A DNA stretch of 64,000 nucleotides from Eunapius fragilis (GCA_963681505.1 OY811974.1:12823065-12887064), one strand, 5' to 3'; shown: positions 44,618 through 56,339, numbered from the stretch's first letter. Notes: generated from the letters alone by a model not told the origin. A program made the numbers and translations.

Positions 44618-45559
44618 GTGGGTGTGATCAAGGGAGGTGTGGTAGCAGATGTGATGAAGCCAAATATTGTGGCATACAAATGTACGATTACATGTGGTGT
44701 GTTGTATGTACTGGACTGGTGTGTTGCAATAACTGGACTGGTGTGTTGTATGTACTGGACTGGTGTGTTGTATGTACTGGACTGGTGTGTTGTATGTACT
44801 GGACTGGTGTGTTGTATGTACTGGACTGGTGTGTTGCATGTACTGGACTGGTGTGTTGTATGTACTGGACTGGTGTGTTGCATGTATTGGACTGGTGTGT
44901 TGTATGTACTGGACTGGTGTGTTGTATGTACTGGACTGGTGTGTTGTATGTACTGGACTGGTGTGTTGTATGTACTGGACTGGTGTGTTGTATGTACTGG
45001 ACTGGTGTGTTGTATGTACTGGACTGGTGTGTTGCATGTACTGGACTGGTGTGTTTCATGTACTGGGCTGGTGTGTTTCATGTACTGGACTGATGTGATA
45101 TATGTACTGGACTGGTGTGTTTCATGTACTGGGCTGGTGTGATATTGGACTGGTGCTTTTACTGGTGTATGCACTGGACGAGTATGTTGTAGGTGTGATG
45201 TGCCTACTGGATTGCAATGTGGCACTGTGGTCACTGTGATCCAGAAGCCTCTGATTATGGGTGGGTGTGTGTCACTAGTTCCTGAGTCCTACATGCAGTA
45301 CAGAGGCATAAGCTATTAGTTGGCCTATCTGCTTGCCACCACCTCACATATTTCGTCATAGCAAACTGTGTGTGTGCTTGTGTTTTTTTGTTATGTACAT
45401 GGTCCATTTCTAGGGGTCTGTAGCTTTTTACTGGAGGGAAGCCTTGATAGTGGCAGTGAAACCCTATCTCAATAGATTTGTAAGGACTGGGCCACTGGAA
45501 AGTTTATATGCTGAGCTATTCACACACATGGCTTCATATAAACCCATGGCTTCTCCAAG

Positions 45560-45619
<60 letters not shown>

Positions 45620-45623
<4 letters not shown>

Positions 45624-45822
45624 GTGTTTCTAGCCCCGAAACTCGTAAGGATTTTTATATTAGAATGAATCGGAGTGAACACACAGATACAGTGCAGAAC
45701 ACGTGCACATAACACACATATATAGTGGGCTATTCGAATGTTCTAGAACAGAATCCTTATGAAGTGCGAATCACAGGATTACATTAGCACATACAAGTGT
45801 TCAACTTTGAGCTCACACAACA
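45620..45822 (-). repeat. 3' LTR
   Basis: 203 bp, starting TG and ending CA in the element's orientation. Identical to 50215-50417. A TATATA motif lies on the minus strand near 45718. Confidence 0.95.
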
Positions 45823-45865
45823 CCTCCCCAGTTAGCCTTAAAACCAGGGGTGCAAGGCAAACTTC

Positions 45866-46156
45866 TCATTTCTTGTGTCTCTGAGACCTCCGAGGATGTC
45901 CTGGACCATACTCTTCTCCAGTTGGTTTCCGTGGGTTGTGATACGCATGTTTCTGCCTTGGCAGGGCTGGGGCTGTCACTGGTTCTGTCTGTTGGGCAAC
46001 CTGCACACTGACGTCTGGGGTTTCCCCTAGTAGGGGTTGATCCGCTTCCTGCTGGGTGAACACTGGTGGTTCACCTGGTTCTGTGTCCTCCTGTGAGGTG
46101 TACCGGGGCCTCAGCTGCTCCAAATGTCTTCTCCAAGTAACACCTTTAGGAAACAC
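45866..46156 (-). pseudogene. C-terminal tail of the gypsy polyprotein after a stop
   Basis: Same frame as the 1141-codon pol frame, separated only by one TGA at 46157-46159. The peptide (GVTWRRHLEQLRPRY, TEPGEPPVFTQQEADQPL, HPRRSQRHKK) has the W.RH..QLR.R signature of mag-type integrase C-termini, ending in a basic tail. TGA would arise from the Arg codon CGA by a single C-to-T change at a CpG. Confidence 0.85.
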
Positions 46157-49100
46157 TCACACCTGCACGCTGCGAGAGCCAAAAACCTTGGTAACAATGG
46201 CAGGTACCCATTTTGGGTCTTTGTCACGTCGGGGACCGAAGTACAATGCATAGCAGGGAGTTCCAACCTTGAAAATAGTGGCCACTTTCTCCACTTGGTC
46301 ACCATCCTTGGTCATCTTTGACTTGGTGGCTTCCTTTGCCTGCTTGCCCTGAGCGATGTGGGCTGGAGATGGCAACAGAACATCTATTTTAGCTCTGATT
46401 TGTCGTCCGTTGAGGAGTTCACTTGGTGAATAACCCAGATTGAGTGGGGTACGCCTGTATAGCATCAGGAACTCTTGCAGAGCTGATCTGGGCGGGAGGG
46501 GTGACTTAGTCAGGGCCTGCTTAAAGGTCTGCACTAGCCGTTCTGCTGCCCCGTTGGTAGCAGGATGGTAGGGAGCGCCGGTCAGGTGGACGATTCCTCT
46601 TCCCTGGCACCAGGACTGGAACTCTGAAGATAGAAATGAAGAAGAGTTGTCCGTGACAATGGTGTGAGGATACCCAAAGTGGGCGAAATCCTGCTCTAAC
46701 AGATCAGTAGTTGCCTTGGAAGAAACTGAGGTGGTTGGATGGATGCAGGGATATTTGGAGTAGGAATCGATGATAACCAGCCAGTTAGACCCCAAAAAGT
46801 TGATTGCATGATCCAAGTGGATTCGGCTCCAAGGTTTCTCGGGTAGCATCCATGGGTGATTTGGTTGTTTAGGAGGTCTGCTTTGATGCTCAGCACAGGT
46901 GCTACACCGGTGACACTGATTTGCAATGTCCTCATCAATCCTAGGCCAATAAACAGCTGTTCGAGCTAGCTGTTTCATTCTTTGCATTCCAAAGTGTCCT
47001 AGATGTAAAATATGCAGAACTGGAACCTGCAAACTCCGTGGAATCACCACCCTGGAACCATATAACAAACACCCATGAACTGTAGACAAAGAGCTTGAAA
47101 TCCTCCTGAAGTCCTCCATGCCCGCTTGGTCCTGTGTTTCAGTTTGAGGGGGCCATCCCTCCCGTGTGAACCGCATGACATTTGCGATGACCGGGTCCCG
47201 TGATGACTTCTTGGCCAGTACACCTGGGTCTGTCGGGTTTAGTTGCGAGTCAATAGTCTTAATAGCACAGACCATGTCAACGTCTGCCTCCTTTTCCTCC
47301 CCATCGAAGTCGTTGTCAGGACCACTAGGAAGTCGACTCAGGGCATCTGCATTTCCGTGAAGGCTAGTTTTACGGTATTCAATGCTGTAGTTGTACTGGT
47401 TCAGGAGTAGGGCCCAACGTGCCAGTCGGTTGGCTGCCAATGCAGGAGTTGCCTTGTTTGGACCAAAAAGTGAGAGTAGGGGCTTGTGATCTGTCACTAA
47501 GATAAATTGGCGGCCATAGAGGAATTGATGGAACTTATGAAGAGCAAAGACTATAGCCAGTGCCTCCTTCTGGATCTGACTGTAGCGTCTTTGGGTGTCT
47601 GACAGTGTTTTAGAGACATTGGCCACTGGACGTTCACTGCCATCTGGATATCTGTGAAAGAGTACTGCTCCCAGACCTGTTTCCGAAGCGTCGCATGAGA
47701 TACCAACTGGTAGAGATGGGTCGAAGTGTGCCAATACTGTGTCTGCTGTCAGCATTTCCTTCAGCTTGGTGAATGCAGCCTGCTCAGAAGGGCCCCAATT
47801 CCATTTAACATCCTTCTTTGTGAGATGGTAGAGTGGTTCTGTAACTGTTGCCAAGTTTGGCAAAAATTTCGCATAGAACTGCACTGAACCTAGAAAGGAA
47901 CGGAGACTGGACACATCTGTAGGCGCTGGCATCAGCTGAATTGCATCTACCTTGGAACCCTTGGCTATGCCATTGCTGGACAAAGTGTATCCCAGGTACT
48001 CGATAGAAGGCTGAGCAAACAAACACTTCTCTTGTCGGCATCGAAGGCCTTTATCTTGGAGCCGTTGCAACAAAGCACGAAGATTCTCAAGGTGCTCCAC
48101 TGCAGACACCCCACTCACCAGAATATCGTCTATGTAGACTGCTACGCCCTTCAGGTCACTTGTGAGTTGGTCCATTATCTCCTGGAAATGGGCTGGAGCC
48201 GAACTAATCCCGAAAGGAAGTCGGAGCTGTAGAAGAACACCTCGATGGGTGCTAAGAGCCAGGCGCTTCTGACTCTTCGGGCCTAACATTATTTGGTTGA
48301 ATGCATCAGCCAAGTCGACCTTGGAGAAACCATAGCCGCCACTGAGCTTTCGCACTAGGTCATCTGGGAGTGGCATAGGGTACCTGTGAGGCTCCAGTTG
48401 AGGGTTAACAGTGACTGAATAGTCTCCGCACACACGAATTGGTGGACTAGACCCCTCTGCTGCTGCCTTCTTCCTGATAGGGACCACAGGAGTTCCGTAA
48501 CTGTTAAACTGCGTTGGTTTCCAAACGCCCTTGGCCACACCTGTATCGTACGCTTGCGTCAGATCCTCTTGGACTGCAAAGGGGACTACGCGCGGTTTAC
48601 AGAATATGGGTTTGGAGTCAGGCTTGAACTGGATCTCAAGCTGGAAATCCTTTAAACAGCCCAGCTCCTGCTTGAAAAGGTCAGGAAAATCTTGACACAC
48701 CCTTTTGCAGGCTTCCTGTAGTGCCACATCTGGTTTGAGATCCTTGAGTATGGGAAGAACAGCTTTGGCACCATTAGATCCCTCGGTAGAGGGAAGAACA
48801 CTTGGTATGCCTAGGAGAGCCTGAAGGTTGATGCACAGTCGAACTATAGCGTCACGCCCCAGAAGATTAAGTCTTGAGACCTTGGAGACAGTGAAAGAGA
48901 TGTTTTCTGTCCGGGTAGTAGAACCTTTCTCAAGAAGGGAAACTGCCACCTCGAAAGTTCCCAAGGTAAGAAGAGGCTGCCCGTTTGCTACCTCATAGCG
49001 ACTTGTTGTGGGTGTGAGAGCTGGTTTCCCAAGCTTGGTCCAAACATCAATGGAACAAAAATTATCACCCGCACCAGTGTCTACTTCGAAGCTGAACTGC

Positions 49101-49582
49101 TGACCACTGATCTGAATGTCTTGCTGGAGTTGAGGGACTGAATTGATCCTCTTGACTGACCAGAGCTTCCGTTTGGTGATAACCTTTACCGTATGGCTGT
49201 CCTTCCTCTTCTGCAAGCATACTGATTGGAGATGGCCAATCTTCTGGCAGTAATTGCAGATTGATTCTTTGAATGGACAATCCCTGGCCCCGTGGTCCGT
49301 TTTGCCACAACGTGGGCATGTGCCTTTAGGGAAATCAGTCTTGTGACGTGAATGTAAGGCTGCCTTGGACCTTGAGCTCTCCCCACCGGATGGAGATGTT
49401 CTTGGAGACTTGTCTTGAACCTTGTTCACTGCAACCACCTGCTTACTCGACGATCCATAAACGGTTTCTTTAGCCACCTTGGCCGCATCTTCGGTTTCCA
49501 CCGCCACTGCGATAGCCTTGGCGAAGGTAAGTTCCGCATCCTTTACCTTGAAAAGCGCCTTGAGAACCGCTTCACGGAACAC
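46157..49582 (-). CDS. pol: Gypsy gag C-terminus plus pol polyprotein
   Basis: 1141 codons; the listed start is a GTG and not a true initiator. Order (residues): gag capsid end (1-45), two CCHC knuckles at 89-102 and 109-122, aspartic protease DTGAG (168-172), reverse transcriptase with VAVYIDDILVSG (480-491), RNase H (CDAS and TDHKPL blocks), then integrase with HHCC zinc motif (HLGHFGM...CHRCSTC) and catalytic D, D (VTDNSSSF) and E (NGAAERLV). All catalytic motifs look intact. Enters from gag by a -1 shift near 49570 and ends at a premature TGA before the integrase tail. Confidence 0.92.
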   Translation of the reverse strand: MFREAVLKALFKVKDAELTFAKAIAVAVETEDAAKVAKETVYGSSSKQVVAVNKVQDKSPRTSPSGGESSRSKAALHSRHKTDFPKGTCPRCGKTDHGARDCPFKESICNYCQKIGHLQSVCLQKRKDSHTVKVITKRKLWSVKRINSVPQLQQDIQISGQQFSFEVDTGAGDNFCSIDVWTKLGKPALTPTTSRYEVANGQPLLTLGTFEVAVSLLEKGSTTRTENISFTVSKVSRLNLLGRDAIVRLCINLQALLGIPSVLPSTEGSNGAKAVLPILKDLKPDVALQEACKRVCQDFPDLFKQELGCLKDFQLEIQFKPDSKPIFCKPRVVPFAVQEDLTQAYDTGVAKGVWKPTQFNSYGTPVVPIRKKAAAEGSSPPIRVCGDYSVTVNPQLEPHRYPMPLPDDLVRKLSGGYGFSKVDLADAFNQIMLGPKSQKRLALSTHRGVLLQLRLPFGISSAPAHFQEIMDQLTSDLKGVAVYIDDILVSGVSAVEHLENLRALLQRLQDKGLRCRQEKCLFAQPSIEYLGYTLSSNGIAKGSKVDAIQLMPAPTDVSSLRSFLGSVQFYAKFLPNLATVTEPLYHLTKKDVKWNWGPSEQAAFTKLKEMLTADTVLAHFDPSLPVGISCDASETGLGAVLFHRYPDGSERPVANVSKTLSDTQRRYSQIQKEALAIVFALHKFHQFLYGRQFILVTDHKPLLSLFGPNKATPALAANRLARWALLLNQYNYSIEYRKTSLHGNADALSRLPSGPDNDFDGEEKEADVDMVCAIKTIDSQLNPTDPGVLAKKSSRDPVIANVMRFTREGWPPQTETQDQAGMEDFRRISSSLSTVHGCLLYGSRVVIPRSLQVPVLHILHLGHFGMQRMKQLARTAVYWPRIDEDIANQCHRCSTCAEHQSRPPKQPNHPWMLPEKPWSRIHLDHAINFLGSNWLVIIDSYSKYPCIHPTTSVSSKATTDLLEQDFAHFGYPHTIVTDNSSSFLSSEFQSWCQGRGIVHLTGAPYHPATNGAAERLVQTFKQALTKSPLPPRSALQEFLMLYRRTPLNLGYSPSELLNGRQIRAKIDVLLPSPAHIAQGKQAKEATKSKMTKDGDQVEKVATIFKVGTPCYALYFGPRRDKDPKWVPAIVTKVFGSRSVQV

Positions 49583-50115
49583 ATGAAACGAGTTCTCATA
49601 GCCTCATCCAGTGGATCCTTAATGGAAACGAAGTCGCATGTGACGGCGTCCTGGCGAATCCTCGCGGCCAACTCGAGAATGGACTCACCGGGTTGGCGCT
49701 TCATGTCCGACCAGAATTTAAAACGCTCACGCACAATGTACCGGGTCGGGTCGAATTGCGTTCGCATGGACTCGGCGATGTCGTCAATAGAAAGTTCATT
49801 GATGTCTTTTGCTGGTGACTGTTGCGATGCCATGTTACTTAACAGTTTGTACGTAACCTTGGTCTGGTTTGTGAGGAATATTTGGGCCACTCGGTCGTCT
49901 GGGATAGCGTTGGCTGCCACGAAGGTTTGAAAACGCGCCCAGTAGTCCGTCCATAGTTCCGAGGTTGAGTCGAAAGGCGAGAAAGTAGGAAAACTGGCCT
50001 TCGGAGTGGAACGGTCCAAGCCCTTAGTGATAGCTGTGACGAAGGCTTCTGTTTGTTTGCGTTGCTCTTCCATCTGCTGCTGAAACAGCTGGAGAAATTC
50101 TTTCATGTCCGCCAT
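49543..50115 (-). CDS. gag: Gypsy gag N-terminal part
   Basis: 190 codons from ATG at 50115 (MADMKEFLQLFQQQMEEQRK), a coiled-coil start followed by capsid-type sequence (FSPFDSTSELWTDYWARFQT, QPGESILELAARIRQD). It overlaps the pol frame by 40 nt; homologous capsid sequence continues in the -1 frame within the overlap. In related elements as I recall them gag and pol are often one frame, so this may be a small indel and not programmed frameshifting. No clear slippery heptamer is visible. Confidence 0.88.
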   Translation of the reverse strand: MADMKEFLQLFQQQMEEQRKQTEAFVTAITKGLDRSTPKASFPTFSPFDSTSELWTDYWARFQTFVAANAIPDDRVAQIFLTNQTKVTYKLLSNMASQQSPAKDINELSIDDIAESMRTQFDPTRYIVRERFKFWSDMKRQPGESILELAARIRQDAVTCDFVSIKDPLDEAMRTRFMCSVKRFSRRFSR

Positions 50116-50187
50116 GAGAAGAAGAGAACGTGGCGGCGTTCACTCGCGTCTGTAGTAAGGTAGAACGTTTGCGGTTTCCCTCGCACG

Positions 50188-50205
50188 ATCCTGCCGACTA
50201 CGCCA
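50188..50205 (-). other. Primer binding site, tRNA-Ser
   Basis: On the minus strand TGGCGTAGTCGGCAGGAT begins 9 nt inside the 5' LTR and is complementary over 18 nt to the 3' end of eukaryotic tRNA-Ser including CCA. tRNA-Ser priming is known for the mag lineage. Confidence 0.85.
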
Positions 50206-50214
50206 GAAAAATCC

Positions 50215-50415
50215 TGTCGTGTTTCTAGCCCCGAAACTCGTAAGGATTTTTATATTAGAATGAATCGGAGTGAACACACAGATACAGTGCAGAACACGTG
50301 CACATAACACACATATATAGTGGGCTATTCGAATGTTCTAGAACAGAATCCTTATGAAGTGCGAATCACAGGATTACATTAGCACATACAAGTGTTCAAC
50401 TTTGAGCTCACACAA

Positions 50416-50417
<2 letters not shown>
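50215..50417 (-). repeat. 5' LTR
   Basis: Identical to 45620-45822 over all 203 bp. Followed on the plus strand by the remainder of the interrupted (GT)n tract (50418-50461). Confidence 0.95.
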
Positions 50418-50463
<46 letters not shown>

Positions 50464-51283
50464 GGGTGGGGGCACTCACCTAAATTTACAAATTCTGAGG
50501 ATGATACACTGGTGTCTACTGTATCTCACCACCACCCTTCCTCTTTACCAAAGGTGCAGGGGCAATGCCCCACCCCCTATTCTCCCCCTCATACAACATA
50601 CCAATTGAGTACATGCAACACAGCACATACAGTGTATTATGTACTGGACTGGTGTGTTGAACTGGACTGGTATATGTACTGGGCTGGTGTATTGGACTGG
50701 TATGGCCAGTCCAGTACATACAACACACCAGTCCAGTACATACAACACACCAGTCCAGTACATACAACACACCAGTCCAGTGCATACAACACACCAGTCC
50801 AGTACATACAACACACCAGTCCAGTACATACAACACACCAGTCCAGTACATACAACACACCATTCCAGTACATACAACACACCAGTCCAACACAGGATGG
50901 ATGGGTCTCTTCTAAAACAAAGAATGGTGTGGCAGTAAGTCCTGAAAATAGTGTGGCAGTAAGTCCTGAAAATAGGAAGGGCATTTTAGATTGGAAGACA
51001 TGTGGGTTTGAAATTGATGCTAGTCCTTTTATCTTATACATGTATACCACAAGCGTGGTTTTGTAGGCCACAGCATGAAGCAGTATGTAAACTACCTTAG
51101 TCCAGGTAACCACAAATTTGACAGAGAGCTGATAATTCTAAAACTTTGTTTTTGAATGTCAATGTCTCTCTGTCTTTGACAATGTGTATGACATGATTTT
51201 TGAAATAGATGCTGCCCTCATGAAGGCACTTGCCCAGGAGACTACTGCTGATTGCAGATTTCCATCTTAATGTGCCCCTCCTC

Positions 51284-51389
<106 letters not shown>

Positions 51390-51749
51390 TGTGTGTTCAG
51401 AACCCTGCCTACCAACCCATATTGGAGTAAGGTCTGGAGAAGAAAATGGAGGTCACTACCATGTGCAGGAATCAAACTTTTATGTATGTGTGTTAAATTT
51501 GTTTGGTAGTGTGAACAATTCGGTTCTCTCCACATAAACTGATTTCTGTCACAATGGGCAAATGCCACAAATGGCTCAGCACAGCAGGGGACTTTCATGA
51601 TGATTCACACATGTGTGTGTAAAGCATGGCATGGGACATTGGCTACAAAATTGAAATGCAATGTAGATGTGACAAATCAATTTGGGATCTGTTTATACAA
51701 CATGACACTACTGATGTGATGTGGTCAAGAAACCTTATGAGCATGCAAC

Positions 51750-51824
<75 letters not shown>

Positions 51825-52557
51825 AGCAAACAGTTCTTGGACAAGATCTTGCCCATGGTGGCAAGATTATGCTGGCAAAGATCGTGGCCAAGATCTTACC
51901 CAAGGTATGGCAAGATCTAGGCCTCCTGCCAAGATCTTGCTCTTGGCAAGAATCTTGCCCAAAAACTTTTTGCTGGGACCAGACCCCTGAATAGACATCA
52001 CTGCATGCATGAATTGCTACCACACAAAAAGGGTTATGTTATAAAAGTACAGGTCCTGCTATGAGGTTCTCAACGTGACATCACAGTATCTTAGAGCGTA
52101 CAATAAAAAATAATAAAACGGTAGCCATACATATCTTGAAAGAGAACTACGGGGTTCCGAAGGCTGTAGGGGTTAGCGCTTAAGTTTAACAGACTGCCCT
52201 GGAAAATGGTCGCGGCCGACGTCCGAGTTTGTGCTAATTGATGCGCATCCACCTCTTGTCGGATGGGTGGGGGCTGCTGTTACGTTACAGTATAGGAGTT
52301 TATTAACGAAGCGCAATTAAAATGACAGTTATTGAACTGTGCAATTACAAGCAAGTCTCGTTCCCAGGCCCAGGAACGAGACTGCGACGGTAATTAATTT
52401 TTTGTCTTGATTTTTGTATAACATTGCTTTATTGCAACGCAATGAAAACTACAATTCAAATTCAGACTAATTTTTAGTATTTTCCGTGGTCATTTAAAAT
52501 TCAATTTGAAATAAAATGCAAGATGACCGCCGATGTATGGCCATTTCTCCATATGAC

Positions 52558-53496
52558 AAACATGCGTTCGCGGCAACGTACAATATGATATCTGGGGACG
52601 AGTCACAACCTGAGAAAATCTGGGGTATGCCTTGGGCATTGGCCAAAAATTATGGTATTTTCATAGTATGTAGATTTATAGCGTTTATAAATACTTCCTT
52701 TTACAGTACCTCGAAAATAATGGTAGTGTTTATTTAGAGTTAAACTTTGTTAACGTATAAGGTACTCAAAGGTAAGAAATGTTCTTAAAAAGTTGCAAAA
52801 CCATGTTATACGGGCAGTGCCTAACCACCTAATAACGTTTGACGTGAGTTGGCTTCATGAATAGCACGTGCCATATTTAAACACATAGGCTGTTGGATGA
52901 CACCTTGGGTATCAACCAAAGTTCATGAAATTTCAAATCCATATAGATTAAGACCTGTGGAGTACGTACATCTGATCGGTTTCCCGGTACCTCTAAACAC
53001 AGAAAAAATTTACCCAACCTAAAGGGTACATATTTTTTTCTACGCGCCAGAAATTTTGAACAAAACGTTTCAAATAAACCAGAGCTGTATCATAGCATAG
53101 AAATGTATCGACATACCGATAAATCCAGAAACAGTCCACAACAGCGATCAAACGAACACAAACCAGCTTTCACTCGAATATAATCATATCTATGAATCTA
53201 TGATATAATGCACCTGAACAATTTGCAACCCGCGTCACAATTTTTACTTGTTATTGGATCACCAATTTTTCGGTACTCGTACGCCGGTACCTAGTTATAG
53301 CGATTCAAACGTGAATCATTTTTATAACTTTTATATAACTATAGCGATGTGAGATTTTCTCAGATATCCCAATTACAATAATATATTATGTCAACTGATG
53401 CGGTGTATGGTACTGATGCACACACAACCATAGAGATACAACTGACCAACACACACAAAACAACTGGTGGTGCAAAGTTGAATTCGCCGGTTCTGA
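52558..53496. other. No supported gene
   Basis: Unique, moderately AT-rich sequence to the right of the inverted arm. No frame with recognisable features. Confidence 0.45.
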
Positions 53497-53815
53497 TCAT
53501 TTTTGGGTATCGCCTGGGGTTGATGGGCAGTCGTTGCGTTGAATAATGTTTGACATACCCACATCGCCAATAGAATTCGGGTTGTTCCCCGGGTCATGAG
53601 GCTTGAATGACCACATTCCGACGAAGTCACTGGGGCTATTCAAACCGGATAGGAGGTTGGTAAACGCGATCTGGGAATCTGCAAGGTTCACAGGCGTGGT
53701 CAACTTCAGTTCCTCGGGGAACTGCGTCACGGCGGCCATAATGATCTCTGCTGCAACCGTTGATAAATACTCGGGTCTTATAAGCTTTCCAACTCCTCGG
53801 AAACAATATTAGTCG
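53491..53815 (-). CDS. Possible small gene, unrecognised
   Basis: A minus frame open from about 53815 to a stop at 53497 with an ATG at 53739 (MAAVTQFPEELKLTTPVNLA, FTNLLSGLNSPSDFVGMWSF, GNNPNSIGDVGMSNIIQRND). Composition is protein-like, and the frame extends upstream of the ATG (GKLIRPEYLSTVAAEI), so the true start or a splice acceptor may be further right. No family recognised. Confidence 0.3.
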
Positions 53816-54716
53816 ACGTATATATATACATGAGCGAAATTGGGGGTACGCGTTACACAATCCCTTACATAACGCGTAATAGTATGCCATTGTTATCCGA
53901 TTCCCGCGCGTCGGCAAGAATTGGTACAGAGGGGTACGGATGACACTACAATAAACCACCCCGGACAGTTAATAAATCCCCCTGGATATTACGAATATCA
54001 AAGCTAACCACCGTTAATAACTATTTATCCATCAGTACCCCTGTACTGTCATTGAATGGAATAGCCCACTACCAAAAGTTTTTCCTGCCGTCCATGTAAT
54101 TTTAATTTTCGGAAGCAACATGTGCAACTGGAGATGCTTGACCTGTCTTATACCCACACACAGAACATGCATGTATGTCCCTCAACAAGCAGAAGCATTG
54201 ATAGTTAAACTATCTATGGCAGAAGTGTACTCACCTAACCCTCCGTATTATGCGCGTATCCTACTATGGACAACAGTCTTTGAGGCCGTGGCCTAATTTT
54301 TCCCTCGCCTAACCTAAAAAATTATTATTATTTTTGATTTGAAGAGTGCCGTTGTAACGGCCAGACAGATCAGGGGGGGAAGGGGGGGGGGGGATTTTTC
54401 GGACCGTAGGTGCCCCCACTACTACACGGCCACAAGCAACTATTATATAAACTGTCAATGATCTAATGGACTATCAGTCCATTCGCTATTCATGCATGTG
54501 TCAATATATTCTATCGGTACGATACTCTACGGACCATCGTACAATTTTGGGCGACCTTGCAAACACACAGTGAATGCTAATTGTATGTTGATGGTTCCTC
54601 GATAACATGTGTCTAATGCCATTGTCGTAAGGGTTACACATTAGAATGCATAGTCACAGTACATAACACCATAGTAGTGTTTATGGGGCCAGACGCCTTT
54701 GCTCACGAGCAGTATG

Positions 54717-54814
<98 letters not shown>

Positions 54815-55250
54815 TTACATGAAGACCCTGTATGACATGTACATGTAGCTACAGGTACCAATGGTTGAGGCATGTTCACTCTCCGTGCATATATCCAGTA
54901 TCCTAATCAGGACCTTGGTAAGCATGGTGAGGATGTAGCCAGGGTGGGGCAGAAGCCATAATTAAGGTATTGCCCAACATTGCAGTGGTGTAGGAGGGAG
55001 CAGTATCCAAACTGCTAACAAGAGAATACTTTTTTCTTATCCCATTCAGGAATCCATTTCCCCTTGTTCTTGCAACTTGTGTTGCCCATAGGAATTGTGG
55101 TCCAACCATATTGTGTGCCTGGGCAACCTGATCCAACGCACACCTATGACAGCTAGTGCTCGGGTGAATAGTTAGTAAAGTTATCATAGACACCCTGTAC
55201 CGTCTCCTCATGAGATTCGATTGCATCATTTAAGATGCAACCAATGGGTA
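53816..55250. other. Intergenic, with (GT)n tract
   Basis: A 95-bp GT microsatellite at 54719-54813 and a G-run at 54374-54396. The minus frame 54903-55229 has no recognisable domain. Confidence 0.5.
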
Positions 55251-55254
55251 GTGT

Positions 55255-55530
55255 GCCTTGGTAGCCTAGCGGGTAGTGGGCCTTGGTGGCCTAGCAACCA
55301 ATGGGTAGTGGGCCTTGGTGGCCTAGCAACCAATGGGTAGTGGGCCTTGGGGGCCTAGCAACCAATGGGTAGTGGGCCTTGGTGGCCTAGCAACCAATGG
55401 GTAGTGGGCCTTGGTGGCCTAGCAACCAATGGGTAGTGGGCCTTGGTGGCCTAGCAACCAATGGGTAGTGGGCCTTGGTAGCCTAGCGGGTAGTGGGCCT
55501 TGGTGGCCTAGCAACCAATTGGTAGTGTGT
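55255..55530. repeat. 32-bp tandem repeat
   Basis: About eight copies of GGGCCTTGGTGGCCTAGCAA CCAATGGGTAGT with one truncated copy at each end (GTAGCCTAGCGGG variant). Confidence 0.92.
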
Positions 55531-55579
55531 TTTAGTGTGTTCAGCTTCTGATGGTCCCAAAGTGAGCACTGGTAGCCCT

Positions 55580-56075
55580 ATAGGGGTAAGAGATGCCCCC
55601 TCTGTAGTGGTAAGAGATACCCCCTCTGTAGTGGTAAGGGATGCCCCCTCTGTAGGGGTAAGAGATGCCCCCTCTGTAGTGGTAAGAGATGCCCCCTCTG
55701 TAGTCGTAAGGGATGCCCCCTCTGTAGTGGTAAGAGATGCCCCCTCTGTAGGGGTAAGAGATGCCCCCTCTGTAGTGGTCAGAGATGCCCCCTCTGTAGT
55801 GGTAAGGGATGCCCCCTCTGTAGGGGTAAGAGATGCCCCCTCTGTAGTGGTAAGAGATGCCCCCTCTGTAGTGGTAAGAGATGCCCCCTCTGTAGTGGTA
55901 AGAGATGCCCCCTCTGTAGTGGTAAGAGATGCCCCCTCTGTAGTGGTAAGAGATGCCCCCTCTGTAGGGGTAAGAGATGCCCCCTCTGTAGTGGTAAGAG
56001 ATGCCCCCTCTGTAGTGGTAAGAGATGCCCCCTCTGTAGTGGTAAGGGATGCCCCCTCTGTAGTGGTAAGGGATG
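55580..56075. repeat. 24-bp tandem repeat
   Basis: About 20 copies of GTAGTGGTAAGAGATGCCCC CTCT with GGGG/GTCG variants. Both strands stay open because the unit is a multiple of three; the peptides (VVRDAPS or YHYRGGIS repeats) are artefacts. Confidence 0.95.
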
Positions 56076-56103
56076 CTCATCACATTCCTCTCACTCACCT
56101 CCA

Positions 56104-56300
56104 TTTAGTGCCAGCGAAGACAAAGGTACTGGATCAGAGGCCCTCCCACCCCAGGTGACAACGAGGGCATCCGTTGTCCCGGCAACCTGGGGGGCGCTGA
56201 TGGACAGGGACAAGGTCTGGATGTCATAGAGACCAGCAGTGAAGAAGGTCACACCTGCTTGGTCTGGGAGTATGTGTACGAGGTGTGGACACCCACCTGG
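56104..56300 (-). CDS. Single exon of an unrecognised gene
   Basis: Flanked by a pyrimidine-rich acceptor ending CCACCTCCAG near 56301 and a GTGAGT donor at 56102. The in-frame peptide reads GCPHLVHILPDQAGVTFFTA, GLYDIQTLSLSISAPQVAG and TDALVVTWGGRASDPVPLSS. Splice signals and ordinary composition set it apart from the minisatellites on both sides. It could belong to the same minus-strand transcription unit as the collagen-like fragments at 57.7-57.96 kb (inference). Function not recognised. Confidence 0.45.
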
Positions 56301-56339
56301 AGGTGAAGGAGGGAAGGAGGTCTGAGGTTGTTGAAGGGA

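Larger units (their letters stand above)
45620..50417 (-). mobile_element. Complete Ty3/gypsy retrotransposon (mag/K02A2.6-like)
   Basis: Two LTRs of 203 bp (45620-45822, 50215-50417) are identical. Flanking GTGTG on both sides is consistent with a 5-bp target duplication inside a (GT)n tract. A purine tract (minus strand GGGGAGG) abuts the 3' LTR at 45823-45829, and a tRNA-Ser primer site lies inside the 5' LTR. Internal frames are gag (49543-50115) and gag-pol (46157-49582) with a tail (45866-46156). Identical LTRs mean a recent insertion. A stop and a frame change suggest this copy is defective or uses recoding. Confidence 0.93.

Noticed and set aside
44452-45234. 260-codon His/Thr/Ser-rich frame
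   Set aside because: 22-bp minisatellite of the inverted arm.
53603-53812. Plus-strand 69-codon frame
   Set aside because: Antisense shadow of the better minus-strand frame at 53491-53815.
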